Assembly: GCA_001657385.1 (NCBI GenBank)
Contig: LYSZ01000004.1
Coordinates: forward strand, 248,001 to 312,000
Reading direction: 5' to 3'
DNA length: 64,000 nt
DNA from: Parvularcula sp. BBD 1991-13
Lineage (GTDB): Bacteria; Pseudomonadota; Alphaproteobacteria; Caulobacterales; Parvularculaceae
Every line of letters begins with the position of its first letter. The first letter of the stretch is position 1. The position numbers and the translations under genes are program-made. This document shows positions 54,589 to 63,249 of the stretch, piece after piece. The notes below the pieces were generated by a model that made no database searches, was not told the origin of the DNA, and was given only the letters and a program-made list of their open reading frames with translations.

Positions 54589-55376
54589 CCGCGGCGATCA
54601 TCATCCCGGCGCGCTACGCCTCGACGCGTCTTCCGGGCAAGCCGCTGCTGGCCGAAACCGGCAAGCCGCTTATTCAGCATGTCTATGAACAGGCCGCGAA
54701 AGCGCGCGCCGCGACGCGCGTGATCGTCGCCACGGATGACGAGCGCATCGCCTCAGCGGTGTCGGCTTTCGGCGGCGAGGCGGTGATGACCTCGCCGGAT
54801 CACCGTTCGGGCACGGCGAGGGTCGCCGAGGCGGCGGCTCGCCTTGACGCCGACATCGTCGTTAATCTGCAAGGGGACGAACCGGAGATCGATCATCGCG
54901 ACCTCGACGTCCTGATCGGCATTCAGCGCCGCGAAGGGCTTTTCGCCTCGACGCTCGCCTGTCGTTTTCCACATGGCGCGACCGGCGGCGCCGGATCGCC
55001 TGATGATCCGTCGGCGGTGAAAGTCATCCTGGGCGACGCGCTGGCGCCGGGCGTGCGCCGGGCGCGCTATTTCACCCGCCGCCTGTGTCCTTACCCGCGC
55101 GATCGCGGCGGCGCCATCGCCGCGCCGGAGCGGTATTTCCTGCATGTGGGCGTTTACGCTTTTTCAAGGCGCAGCCTGTCGGTCTTCTCTGCGGCGCCGT
55201 GCGGCGCGCTCGAAGCGGCCGAACAGCTTGAGCAGTTGCGGATCCTCGAAATGGGCGAGGCGATTGCCGTCGGCGAGGTTCGCGTCGCCGCGCCGGGCGT
55301 CGACACGCCCGAGGATTACGCCGCGTTTGTCCGCCGCTTCACCCTTGCGGCGCGAACTCAGACAAGGGACGCATAG
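54585..55376 (+). CDS. kdsB: 3-deoxy-manno-octulosonate cytidylyltransferase
   Basis: Activates Kdo as CMP-Kdo for lipopolysaccharide inner core. 263 residues. Nucleotide-binding start IIIPARYASTRLPGKPL, the DIVVNLQGDEPEID block and LEQLRILEMGEAIAVGEV are family signatures. Starts with GTG overlapping the VanZ stop. The other kds genes are not in the window. Its 3' end overlaps a 29-codon minus-strand frame. Confidence 0.93.
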   Translation: MTAAIIIPARYASTRLPGKPLLAETGKPLIQHVYEQAAKARAATRVIVATDDERIASAVSAFGGEAVMTSPDHRSGTARVAEAAARLDADIVVNLQGDEPEIDHRDLDVLIGIQRREGLFASTLACRFPHGATGGAGSPDDPSAVKVILGDALAPGVRRARYFTRRLCPYPRDRGGAIAAPERYFLHVGVYAFSRRSLSVFSAAPCGALEAAEQLEQLRILEMGEAIAVGEVRVAAPGVDTPEDYAAFVRRFTLAARTQTRDA

Positions 55377-55447
55377 GCGTAGACAATCGGCGCGGCGGCG
55401 GCGGCCAGAACGCCCGCCATGGTCAGCATGGTGATCAATCGGGTCAT
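55358..55447 (-). CDS. 29-residue membrane peptide, hypothetical
   Basis: Reads MTRLITMLTMAGVLAAAAA then PIVYAYASLV, a single hydrophobic segment, and is preceded by GAGGAGAGAG at ideal spacing. It overlaps the last 19 bases of kdsB on the opposite strand. No family recognised; the ribosome site is the main evidence. Confidence 0.5.
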   Translation of the reverse strand: MTRLITMLTMAGVLAAAAAPIVYAYASLV

Positions 55448-55665
55448 GGGTCTCTCTCCTCGTTTCGATGAGGATGAGATAAGTCGCTCGCCGCGAACGG
55501 GAAAGATGTTCAGCCCACCGCCGGTCGCATCGCGCGAACCGTTGGGCGCATGGCCGCCATGCGTGCGCGGCCGGTCTCTCCACGCGTTCGTTCCGTCGCG
55601 CCGGGCGAGGCGCCGGGCCTTGGCCAAGCGTGTTCCGGCCGTGTTCCAGGCGGCGGCGCCTGAGA

Positions 55666-55938
55666 TCAGTCGATCGGTCGGAAGACGAGCGTCAGGACGA
55701 CGCCGATCAGGCCGACGACGGCCCACAGGGGCAGGCTCATGATCGTCGAGAGCGCCTGGGAGACGCCGCCGGGCGCGCTGTCGACGATCGCCGCGCCGTC
55801 AAGACCCATCAGGCCGATGATGGTTTGCGTCGTGCGCATCACCGGCTCGCCTGTCTCCAGCGAACTCACGCCGTCCGCGCCCAGCAGGGCAATCGCGATC
55901 GCCACCAAAACCCATGCAACAAAACGAAACGCCGCCAT
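55666..55938 (-). CDS. small two-helix membrane protein, hypothetical
   Basis: 90 residues with two hydrophobic segments (about 3-22, FRFVAWVLVAIAIALLG, and 66-86, LPLWAVVGLIGVVLTLVF) separated by a polar loop rich in Gly/Thr. ATG 55938 has GAGGGGG upstream; a longer frame to 56043 is less likely. No family recognised. It lies between kdsB and the tRNA gene. Confidence 0.65.
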   Translation of the reverse strand: MAAFRFVAWVLVAIAIALLGADGVSSLETGEPVMRTTQTIIGLMGLDGAAIVDSAPGGVSQALSTIMSLPLWAVVGLIGVVLTLVFRPID

Positions 55939-56287
55939 AAAGGCCCCCTCGAAGCGGTTAATGCTATTGCTAAAAAGCGAGACTAACCCGGCCGGGCGCG
56001 CGCGGCAATCGCCGCACCGGATGCGCGGTCCCGCCCACCGCACCCGGTGCGCCTTAAACGCCCGAGAGCGCGCCGGGCGCGGCGGATCAGCGTGGCGCTT
56101 GATTTCAAATGTCTGTTTTTATTATATAATTTTTTCTTTTCCTGGCTGTCCGGGCGACGCCGGAAGGGCGGGGAAGCAGGGCCGGCGCGCGCCGGCCGGG
56201 TCCGCGTCGGCCGTAGGCGGCGCCTCAAGTTTCTTGCAGAAACCGGTTTCCATTTCCGTCACGGTCACTATAGTCCGCCGCTCGATT

Positions 56288-56377
56288 GGACAGGTGGCCG
56301 AGTGGTCGAAGGCGCACGCCTGGAACGCGTGTAGGCGGGCAACCGTCTCGTGGGTTCGAATCCCACCCTGTCCGCCA
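56288..56377 (+). tRNA. tRNA-Ser (anticodon GGA)
   Basis: Class II tRNA of 90 bases with encoded CCA. Acceptor arms GGACAGG and CCTGTCC pair fully; the D-arm GGCCGAGTGGTCGAAGGC, anticodon loop with GGA after CCT, a long variable arm (about GTAGGCGGGCAACCGTCTC), and T-arm GTGGGTTCGAATCCCAC are clear. Reads UCC/UCU serine codons. The flanking 3' side begins the less GC-rich region. Confidence 0.97.
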
Positions 56378-56582
56378 CCTGCGACATGGTTGGCTGTTTC
56401 GCGATCGAGAGCCCTTGCGCGCGACTCGACCGCTGGAAGTTCGACCACCATCCGGCGGGCCAGGCGCGATGAAAATGCGAACTATTCTTCACTATTGCAA
56501 TATGATCGGCGCCCTATTTGCGAATGACTGTCAAGTGCGCTAACTTTCAACGGCGTTCCACAAAAGGGGTATCCGCAGGTCA

Positions 56583-57515
56583 ATGTCCAGTTCGACTCGG
56601 CTCGCCGACCTTGCTTCAAAATCCGGCGGTATCCTGGAGTCCGCTCAGATTCACATAGGAACAGCCTGGCTCTCTCGGCGCGACGTCAACAGCGCGAGCA
56701 GTTATGAAGCCTCGGTTCCAATGGGATTGCATATCGGGCTGGGGGTGGCTCGGATGCAAACGCGCGCGCATGGGGTTGGTGGTTTCGCGGCATCCGGCCC
56801 CGTTCTTTCCGTCCTCGACCTCACTGCCGGGCCTGCCGACTTCCACACGGCGCTGGAAGCGGGGCGATCAAGGTCCTTCGGCGTTCACATTGAGCCTGAT
56901 CTGCTCGGTAAAACGACACCAGAGGCCGTTCTCAGGCTCGTTGAAACGATGAACGGCCAGCTCCTTAAGACAATGCAGAATGGACCGTTCATAAAGCGCG
57001 TTCTTCCGCTTCTGGAGCCGATTGATCCATGGTTTCAAGGTTCAGCCAGAGACCTTGTCGTCGAGGCGCGAGCGCTTGAGCTAATTGCCGTCGTCGATAT
57101 GTGGCGTAGTGGTCAGGAGATTCCCACTCCGTACGCTCGATTTACCCGCAAGGTAGACGCGGCGCGCGATTACATCGAAGCTCATCTGGCTGAGAACATT
57201 ACATTGGACATCATAGCACGAAACGTCGGGGTCAATGTCCGTACACTTTCCTCTGCTTTTCGCGAACGTTTCGGGGTCAGCGTAGCCGCTTTCGTAACTG
57301 ATCGCCGAATGCAGGTCGCAATAGGCATGCTCTGCGAGGGCGCTGGCGTTGCTGAAGCCGCCTACGCCGTCGGTTATCAGCCGAATGCGTTTTCTGTGGC
57401 CTTCGGTCGCTGGTTCGGGTTTCCGCCATCCGCGGTTCGTGGGACGCCGAAGAAAGTTCGCGCAGGGTTATTTCCGGATCGCGAAGGCGAAAGTCGCGAT
57501 CGCGAAGAAGTCTGA
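56583..57515 (+). CDS. AraC-family regulator, PchR-like
   Basis: 310 residues. The C-terminal 100 (about 195-295) hold two HTH motifs (DIIARNVGVNVRTLSSAFRE and VAEAAYAVGYQPNAFSVAFG, the second canonical AraC). The N-terminal part is divergent and like PchR-type siderophore sensors. Synonymous codons are less G/C-biased than in the core genes. The TonB receptor follows 60 bp downstream on the same strand, the PchR-FptA gene order. Confidence 0.85.
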   Translation: MSSSTRLADLASKSGGILESAQIHIGTAWLSRRDVNSASSYEASVPMGLHIGLGVARMQTRAHGVGGFAASGPVLSVLDLTAGPADFHTALEAGRSRSFGVHIEPDLLGKTTPEAVLRLVETMNGQLLKTMQNGPFIKRVLPLLEPIDPWFQGSARDLVVEARALELIAVVDMWRSGQEIPTPYARFTRKVDAARDYIEAHLAENITLDIIARNVGVNVRTLSSAFRERFGVSVAAFVTDRRMQVAIGMLCEGAGVAEAAYAVGYQPNAFSVAFGRWFGFPPSAVRGTPKKVRAGLFPDREGESRDREEV

Positions 57516-57561
57516 TATGTTATAACATGCGCCACGCCGTTATGTTGAGCATCATTCTCAA
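57516..57561. promoter_or_regulatory. direct repeats and Fur-like box before the TonB receptor
   Basis: TATGTTATAACAT (57516-57528) and TATGTTGAGCAT (57541-57552) begin 25 bp apart, the layout of AraC-type activator half-sites. The second overlaps TTGAG-N7-CTCAA (57545-57561), close to the TGAGAATNATTCTCA Fur core. The box ends 14 bp before the receptor start. Confidence 0.5.
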
Positions 57562-57575
57562 CTAGGGGCCTCTAC

Positions 57576-59768
57576 GTGACACGCAGGAATTTCGTCGAAT
57601 CCGCTTTCGTAATGATATCGCTTCTGAGCGCGCCGGCTGTTGCGCAGACCGCTTTTGAGTCAGGCCCCCAAGAAACGCCGACCGAACTCGATGTCATTGT
57701 TGTAACCGGAAGCAAGACGCCGGGCGTTGATCTGAGCCGGTCCGGCGTCGGCGCAAGCATTCTCACGGCGGACGAGTTGCGTGCGGCCCGGATCGACAGC
57801 GTCTCCGACATCACGCGGGCGCTTCCGAACCTCAACACGCAAAGGCTGGGACAGGTCGGCGGGCTGTTTCTGACGGTTCGCGGCATCGCCTCGAACCCTT
57901 TCGTTGTCAATCGGGTGGCAGTCTATGTGGACGACGTTCCGTACCGTGAGCTCAACGAGCTTCTGCTCGAGGATCTCGAGCGCGTCGAGTTCCTGCGCGG
58001 CCCCCAGAGCGCGCTCTATGGCCTCAACCCGGAAGCGGGAGCCATCGTCATTTCCTCGGCGCGGCCAGGCAACGAGTTCGAAGGATTCTTGGGCGGCGGT
58101 TACAAGAACTTCTCCACAAGCGGCGGCGTTTGGTCAGGGCGCGCCACGATCTCCGGCCCCATCACGGACCGTATTGCCGGACGCCTTACCGTGGCGGGAA
58201 CAACAGGCGACGCTTTCACACGCAATCTGGGCGCGTCAGACGGACGCGAAGGCGAAGTCCACGAGTTTGCGACCCGTGGACGCCTCTCGTTCAATGTCAC
58301 CGACAGGTTTATTGCTGATCTGACCGTCGGGTATGAGCGACTTAGCGCTCCCGGCGTCTTCGAGCAGGAGTACCTGCCGGTCGATCGGGAACTCTACAAC
58401 GATCTTTATGCTGATATTTTTAACGGCGGCGTCCGGGTTGGCCGGAACGAGCTTTTCCAGGATGCGGCCAAGTCGACCCGCGAAGAGAATGTCAACGGCG
58501 CGCTTCGCCTGCGCTATGGGTTCGATGCGTTCGAAGTCGTTGCCGTGACGGCGTACCGCAAGGAGAACGACCGCGGCGAGGGTGCGGAATTCGATCTGGC
58601 CGGACTTCCCTTGTTCCGCGGAGCCGATCAGGATAAGGAACGGTTCTTCTCTCAGGAGCTTCGAGCGGCGTCGTCGTCGGACTCCAACATAAAGTGGCTG
58701 ATCGGCCTCACGTATTTTGACGAGAGCGATACGCAGCAATTGGCGACGCAGAATCTGGCGGTTGGCGAGTCGGGCCTTACGCCTGCGTCGGATCAGACGC
58801 GCGACGGGCGAGACGTCGCCATCTTTGGACAAGCGATTCTTCCGCTAAGAAACGATATACGCCTGACCTTGGGCGGCCGATATGAATGGGCGCGCCGCAG
58901 TTCACTCCAGCGAGAGCAGATATTCAATCTTCCAACAGGGGTCTTAATTACGCCAGCGGTGGATCTGGAAACGAACTTCGAGCAATTCTTGCCCAAGGCG
59001 GCTATCGAGTTCGATCTCGGCGAGCAATGGCTGCTCTACGCTTCGGCTTCGCGCGGCTGGCTGCCTGGAGGTTTCAACCTTTCTGCGGTTTCCCCGGACA
59101 TCGCTAAGGGCTTGGTCCAGTTCGACAGCGAAAGCCTGTGGAGTTACGAGGTTGGCGCCAAAGTCCAGAGCCAAGACGGCCGGATGCGCGCAAGCGCGGC
59201 GTCGTTCTGGATTGAAGCCGCCAATTGGCAGGAATTCTCAATAGCAACGACGCCGACCGGAGCCGCCGCCTCCACGACGGTGATCACAAGCGACGCCGAC
59301 GTGCGTTCCCGCGGGGTCGAGGCCGAAGTGAGTTGGTCTCCGGCGGATTCGTTCGATCTAGCTCTCGCCGGGGCCTATATCGACAGCGAGTATGTCCGCT
59401 ATGTTTTCGGCCCGGGTACGGACTTTTCAGGAAACCGGCCTGCATTCGCGCCTGAGTTTGAAATCAAGGCGCGAGGTGAATGGCGGTTCGCCGAAGGCTT
59501 CGCCGCGCGCACTTCCTTCTCCCTCCAGGGCGATACGCCGCTCAACCCTGAGAACACTGTGGTTCAGGACACCTATGCCCTGGTTGATGCTGGCGTTTCG
59601 TGGACGCGGGGTCCTATCACGACGACCCTGTTCGCGGAGAACCTGACGGATGAGGCTTACTTCTCAGGCCTCGCATTCGACAATTTCGCCTTCGGGCGCG
59701 ACGGCGTTCGCTACGCCCCCGTGGGCGCACCGCGGGCCATCGGGATCGAGGTGGAGGCACGGTGGTGA
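57576..59768 (+). CDS. TonB-dependent siderophore-type receptor
   Basis: 730-residue outer-membrane receptor with a signal peptide (SAFVMISLLSAPAVAQ), TonB-box-like LDVIVVTGSK, a plug (about 50-160; VAVYVDDVPYRELNELLLEDLERVEFLRGPQSALYG) and a barrel ending EVEARW. It starts with GTG. Smaller than the receptor at 20.5 kb and not closely similar. The adjacent PchR-like gene and the Fur-like box point to iron-complex uptake; the ligand is unknown. Its last codons overlap the methyltransferase start. Confidence 0.9.
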   Translation: MTRRNFVESAFVMISLLSAPAVAQTAFESGPQETPTELDVIVVTGSKTPGVDLSRSGVGASILTADELRAARIDSVSDITRALPNLNTQRLGQVGGLFLTVRGIASNPFVVNRVAVYVDDVPYRELNELLLEDLERVEFLRGPQSALYGLNPEAGAIVISSARPGNEFEGFLGGGYKNFSTSGGVWSGRATISGPITDRIAGRLTVAGTTGDAFTRNLGASDGREGEVHEFATRGRLSFNVTDRFIADLTVGYERLSAPGVFEQEYLPVDRELYNDLYADIFNGGVRVGRNELFQDAAKSTREENVNGALRLRYGFDAFEVVAVTAYRKENDRGEGAEFDLAGLPLFRGADQDKERFFSQELRAASSSDSNIKWLIGLTYFDESDTQQLATQNLAVGESGLTPASDQTRDGRDVAIFGQAILPLRNDIRLTLGGRYEWARRSSLQREQIFNLPTGVLITPAVDLETNFEQFLPKAAIEFDLGEQWLLYASASRGWLPGGFNLSAVSPDIAKGLVQFDSESLWSYEVGAKVQSQDGRMRASAASFWIEAANWQEFSIATTPTGAAASTTVITSDADVRSRGVEAEVSWSPADSFDLALAGAYIDSEYVRYVFGPGTDFSGNRPAFAPEFEIKARGEWRFAEGFAARTSFSLQGDTPLNPENTVVQDTYALVDAGVSWTRGPITTTLFAENLTDEAYFSGLAFDNFAFGRDGVRYAPVGAPRAIGIEVEARW

Positions 59769-60607
59769 GGCAGGAGCGTGTGGCGCCCGATCTGAGCGGT
59801 GTCCCAGAGACCATGCTCTGGCCGCTCTGGAACCGCGCGGCAGAGACGGGCCGGCGGGATCGTCTCATTGATGATCCGATGGCGGTCGAACTCGTCGAGC
59901 GCATCGATTACGACTTCAAAGGCCGTTTCGGCAAACCAACGGTTTTCCATCCGATCCGCGCGCGGGTCGCCGACGATCTGATCAAGACGTTCGTCGCGGG
60001 CCATCCGGAAAGGCCCATGGTTATCGCCCTCGGCGAAGGCCTGGAGACGCAGCTCTGGCGTCTGAGGCAGTCAAGTCTGTGTTGGTGCAGTGTCGATCTT
60101 CCGGAGGCGATTGATGTCCGCAAGCGACTGCTGCCCAACCACCCCGAGGCCATTCAGATAGCGTGCTCGGCGCTCGACCCCGGCTGGATGGACGCTATTC
60201 CTCCCGGCACAAAGCCTTTTATCAGCGCCGCCGGGCTGCTGATGTACTTCACGGAAACAGAGGTCCGCGACCTGCTGGCGCGAATGGCGCCGCGCTTTCC
60301 TGGCGCGGAGATCTTCTTCGATACGATCACGCCACATGTCTCCCTCAGGACCCAGCGGTGCCTGCATATCACCAAGAACTACAAAGCCCCACCGATGCCT
60401 TGGGGGGTAACCGTTGACGATCTGCCCGCGTTCATGGCGAGCATACCCAGTGTTGAAGTCATGTCGATACAGTCGTATGCGGATCCATTCCCGGACCGAA
60501 CCCGCCTCTACAAACTCCTCTCTCACGTCGGTCCGGTCAGGCGACGTTTCGCGGGAGGTCTGGTTCATGTGCGGACACTACCGCGGCCGCGCGGCGCTGC
60601 GACCTGA
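59762..60607 (+). CDS. LCMT-family SAM-dependent methyltransferase
   Basis: 281 residues resembling the leucine-carboxyl-methyltransferase-like class I family, which in bacteria includes small-molecule O-methyltransferases. PLWNRAAETGRRD and LIDDPMAVELVERIDYDF start the domain; VIALGEGLETQLWRL is the SAM-binding loop, SVDLPEAIDVRKRLLP the acidic strand, and AAGLLMYFTE the conserved active-site segment. Starts at GTG 59762 or 59765, overlapping the receptor stop by 4-7 bp, so the two are co-translated. A role in modifying the imported chelator is inference from context. Confidence 0.82.
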   Translation: MVRQERVAPDLSGVPETMLWPLWNRAAETGRRDRLIDDPMAVELVERIDYDFKGRFGKPTVFHPIRARVADDLIKTFVAGHPERPMVIALGEGLETQLWRLRQSSLCWCSVDLPEAIDVRKRLLPNHPEAIQIACSALDPGWMDAIPPGTKPFISAAGLLMYFTETEVRDLLARMAPRFPGAEIFFDTITPHVSLRTQRCLHITKNYKAPPMPWGVTVDDLPAFMASIPSVEVMSIQSYADPFPDRTRLYKLLSHVGPVRRRFAGGLVHVRTLPRPRGAAT

Positions 60608-60614
60608 GCTGTGA

Positions 60615-60857
60615 ATGGAAGCCCTCGATCTTCATCCGACAAAGCGCCTCGAGTTTCATGATCTCGAATTGTTTCCGGCAGTCGCGGAAACGGGCAGCTT
60701 AAGAAAGGCTGTGATTGGCCTTAGGACTGGACAACCCAGCGTCTCGCGCCGTGTCCGGAAGCTGGCGGATGCGCTCGGCGTATCCCTCTTCGAGCGCTGG
60801 TTCGGGGACATTCTCGATGAGATATTCGGGCCTAAAGCTGGCGATAAACGTAAGTGA
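60615..60857 (+). pseudogene. LysR-type regulator fragment (HTH only)
   Basis: 80 residues: residues 12-60 (HDLELFPAVAETGSLRKAV, then QPSVSRRVRKLADALGVSLFER) are a LysR winged HTH, after which the sequence changes to an unrelated tail WFGDILDEIFGPKAGDKRK. The entire effector domain (about 200 residues) is missing, so this is a truncated remnant; the HTH could still be expressed. Confidence 0.7.
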
Positions 60858-61554
60858 CATGTTTGGACGCCGGCCGCTCCGAAGTTTGGCGATGCGGCGG
60901 CCTATCTTTTCATCTGTTTCAGGACTGTGCTCTGCCAGCGGACCGGTGTTGCAGTGGCTTTCGGTCGCTACAGGACGATTCCTCTTCGATCTTCGAGATT
61001 GCGCCTCTCACGCTTCCAATTGGCGATCTGTAAACTTCTAATAAGCCGGCGCCGATAGCGCCAAACTGTCGGAGATTCAAAGATGGGTTGGTTGAGCGGT
61101 TCTTAGAACGCCGGGCGGCGGAAGCCCTGTCCGATACACCCGTGGTTCTGATAGCCCACCTCGTCCGCATATTGAAGCTCGGCCAGCTCCGATTACGCGG
61201 CCCAACCGGCGCAAGAGACGGTTTCCACCTCGCCGCCATTGTTAAAACCTCAGAAAACTCGCAAAATTAAGATCTACCACGATAGCGCCGATCCACTGAG
61301 GGCCTGCAACGCTCTTCTCTTTAAGCCCTCTCAACAGACAACCGAGACTTTTTCAACGCAATCCGCTGAAAGCAGACAATGGCTGGTCGGCGCTTGCATC
61401 TATGAAATGCGCGCAAATCCGGACTTGACGATCAGGAAGCCGGACAGGCCGCATCGGCTCTACGTAACATGTCCGGTGAACGCAAGGTCGCGCGACTTGA
61501 GAGAAAGCGGGGGCCCGAAGATACGCATCGGGCCGTCCGCTTCGCGCTGGTGCG
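60858..61554. other. 697-bp region without a recognisable gene (probable decay)
   Basis: Several short frames exist on both strands but none has a recognisable domain, a good ribosome site or G/C-biased third positions. It lies between a truncated LysR gene and the convergent outer-membrane-protein gene, consistent with eroded DNA. Confidence 0.5.
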
Positions 61555-62268
61555 CTAAAAGCTGAAGCGCACGCCGCCGGATGCGACGATACTTGATTTA
61601 TCCGTATCGAGAACACTGTCGATAGCGCCGGTGGTCAAAACAAAGCGTTCCACCTGCGTGTCGCCGAAGCCGACATAACGAACGTCGCCAACCAGCGAGA
61701 TCCACGGTGTGATCACCGCTTCAAGGCCGCCGCCGATTTGATAGCTGAAGGTGGTCTCCGTACTCGGAATGGCGATGGCGAGATTGCCCCCCGCCTCGGC
61801 CGGGCGTTCGACAAGATAACGCACTTCGTGATCAATCGATCCGATGCCAAATCCGCCGCCGCCAAAGACGCGGAAACGATCCGCGATCAAAGGCGTATCA
61901 TAATAGGCGTTGATCATGGCCGTTGTCGCAGAGACATTCGAGCCCGTGCGAACGGCGCGCTCAACATCGTTGAGCAAGAGACGCTCGACGTCACTTTCAT
62001 GATAAGCGGCCTCGACTTCAAACCGAAGACGGCCCATAGCGCCATCCGCGGCGATATAGCCGAGCGCCGCGGCGGCGTAGCGGCCCCCGTCAAATTCGAT
62101 ATCGATATTTCGCGGCGCGCCGGCGACATTGGCGCCGCGAATGGCTTCGTCTGACTGTTGGTCGAGGCCGTATTTGGCGGAGACGTAGAAATTGCGGTCA
62201 TCGGCCGCTGCAGCGCCCCCCGCCAGGACGCCAATGCCAGCGGCAATCGCCGCGCTGAAGTATTTCAT
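61555..62268 (-). CDS. outer-membrane beta-barrel protein (OmpA/Opa-like 8-strand type)
   Basis: 237 residues with a signal peptide (FSAAIAAGIGVLAGGAAAA) and alternating hydrophobic strands: NFYVSAKYGLDQQSDE at the start, RLRFEVEAAYHESDV, FRVFGGGGFGIGSIDHEVRY, FSYQIGGGLEAVITPWISLVGDVRYVGF, and a C-terminal VASGGVRFSF with the terminal Phe required for barrel assembly. ATG 62268 is preceded by AAAGGAG. A charged 75-residue protein is encoded 71 bp upstream on the same strand. Function unknown. Confidence 0.85.
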   Translation of the reverse strand: MKYFSAAIAAGIGVLAGGAAAADDRNFYVSAKYGLDQQSDEAIRGANVAGAPRNIDIEFDGGRYAAAALGYIAADGAMGRLRFEVEAAYHESDVERLLLNDVERAVRTGSNVSATTAMINAYYDTPLIADRFRVFGGGGFGIGSIDHEVRYLVERPAEAGGNLAIAIPSTETTFSYQIGGGLEAVITPWISLVGDVRYVGFGDTQVERFVLTTGAIDSVLDTDKSSIVASGGVRFSF

Positions 62269-62339
62269 CGGAGTTCTCCTTTGTTTGCAAAGCACCGGTC
62301 AGGCGTGCTGACAAAGGAAGAACGCGCAGATGAATTGAA

Positions 62340-62567
62340 TTATTCGGTCTTGTACAAAATTATTTTTGATTGAGTGCGCTTTTTCGCTTCCGAGAGTCTC
62401 ATTCGCATTCGATCGACGGGCGCCTCTTTGAGGCGCTCATTGAGAGCCTTTCGGATCGCCCGATCCTCTTTCAAAGCCGCGTCATTCTCGGCGCCGCCCG
62501 AATCGCTATCTTGCGAATCGACGACTGTCTCCTTTGTTTTTCGGCGACCTGGCGGTCGGGAGGACAT
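62340..62567 (-). CDS. small charged protein, hypothetical
   Basis: 75 residues, nearly half charged, with an amphipathic helix (EDRAIRKALNERLKEAPVDRMRMRLSEAKKR). ATG 62567 has GAGG at good spacing. Faint resemblance to the NepR anti-sigma helix pattern is not convincing. It is divergent from the ECF sigma gene (127 bp between) and followed by the outer-membrane-protein gene. Confidence 0.5.
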   Translation of the reverse strand: MSSRPPGRRKTKETVVDSQDSDSGGAENDAALKEDRAIRKALNERLKEAPVDRMRMRLSEAKKRTQSKIILYKTE

Positions 62568-62694
62568 GGCGCACCTCGATGACTTTGCAGAATAGAAACG
62601 CGCAAGATAGTATATTTATTCGCAGTTGGCGAGCCGGCGCCCGCGCCGGCTGCGCGTGCGGAACGCGAGGGGCATTTTCTCGATATGGCGAAAG

Positions 62695-63249
62695 ATGAAC
62701 GCTGAACAAGATTCAAGCGACCGTGAGATGGTGCAAGCAGTTGCGGCTGGCGACAGGGGTGCTATGAAGACCCTCTACGAGCGCTACTATGCGGCTGTCC
62801 ACCAGTTCATCTGCTCACGCTCCATAGAGCCGTCTTCTGCAAATGACGTACTCCATGACACAATGCTGGATGTGTGGCGCAACGCCGGCCGGTTCGCCGG
62901 TCGGTCATCGGTGAAAACCTGGATTTTCTCGATCGCCAAAAACAAGATCATTGATCGCTACAGAAAAGCAAAACGCACCGAACCATATGACGAAGACTGG
63001 GACGCGATTGACGAAGCGCCAGATCCCTTCCATGTGGTTGCAAAGAGCGAGGACATCGCGATCGTGCAAGACGCCATCAAGGAATTGAGCGCAGAGCACC
63101 GCGCCGCAATTTACCTAGCGTTCGTCGAAGAGTTGCCGTACGCTGAAATCGCTGAGATCGAAGGCGTCGCGGTGGGTACGATCAAGACTCGCATCTTCCA
63201 CGCCAAGCGGCGCCTCGCTCGCCTGGTCATTGAGCGGTACGCGGATTAA
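62695..63249 (+). CDS. ECF (group IV) RNA polymerase sigma factor
   Basis: 184 residues. Sigma region 2 spans about 15-85 (YERYYAAVHQFICSRS to NDVLHDTMLDVWRNAGRF and VKTWIFSIAKNKIIDRYRK), and region 4 about 122-178 (AIKELSAEHRAAIYLAFVEELPYAEIAEIEGVAVGTIKTRIFHAKRRL). No extra C-terminal domain. ATG 62695 is preferred over 62626. The anti-sigma-like gene is convergent, and the two stop codons overlap by 4 bp, so the usual operon layout is absent. Confidence 0.93.
   Translation: MNAEQDSSDREMVQAVAAGDRGAMKTLYERYYAAVHQFICSRSIEPSSANDVLHDTMLDVWRNAGRFAGRSSVKTWIFSIAKNKIIDRYRKAKRTEPYDEDWDAIDEAPDPFHVVAKSEDIAIVQDAIKELSAEHRAAIYLAFVEELPYAEIAEIEGVAVGTIKTRIFHAKRRLARLVIERYAD

Noticed and set aside
62340-62567. 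NepR-type anti-sigma factor
   Set aside because: Size and one helix are suggestive, but the conserved NepR helix residues are not evident and no PhyR or EcfG-type gene adjoins; kept as hypothetical.
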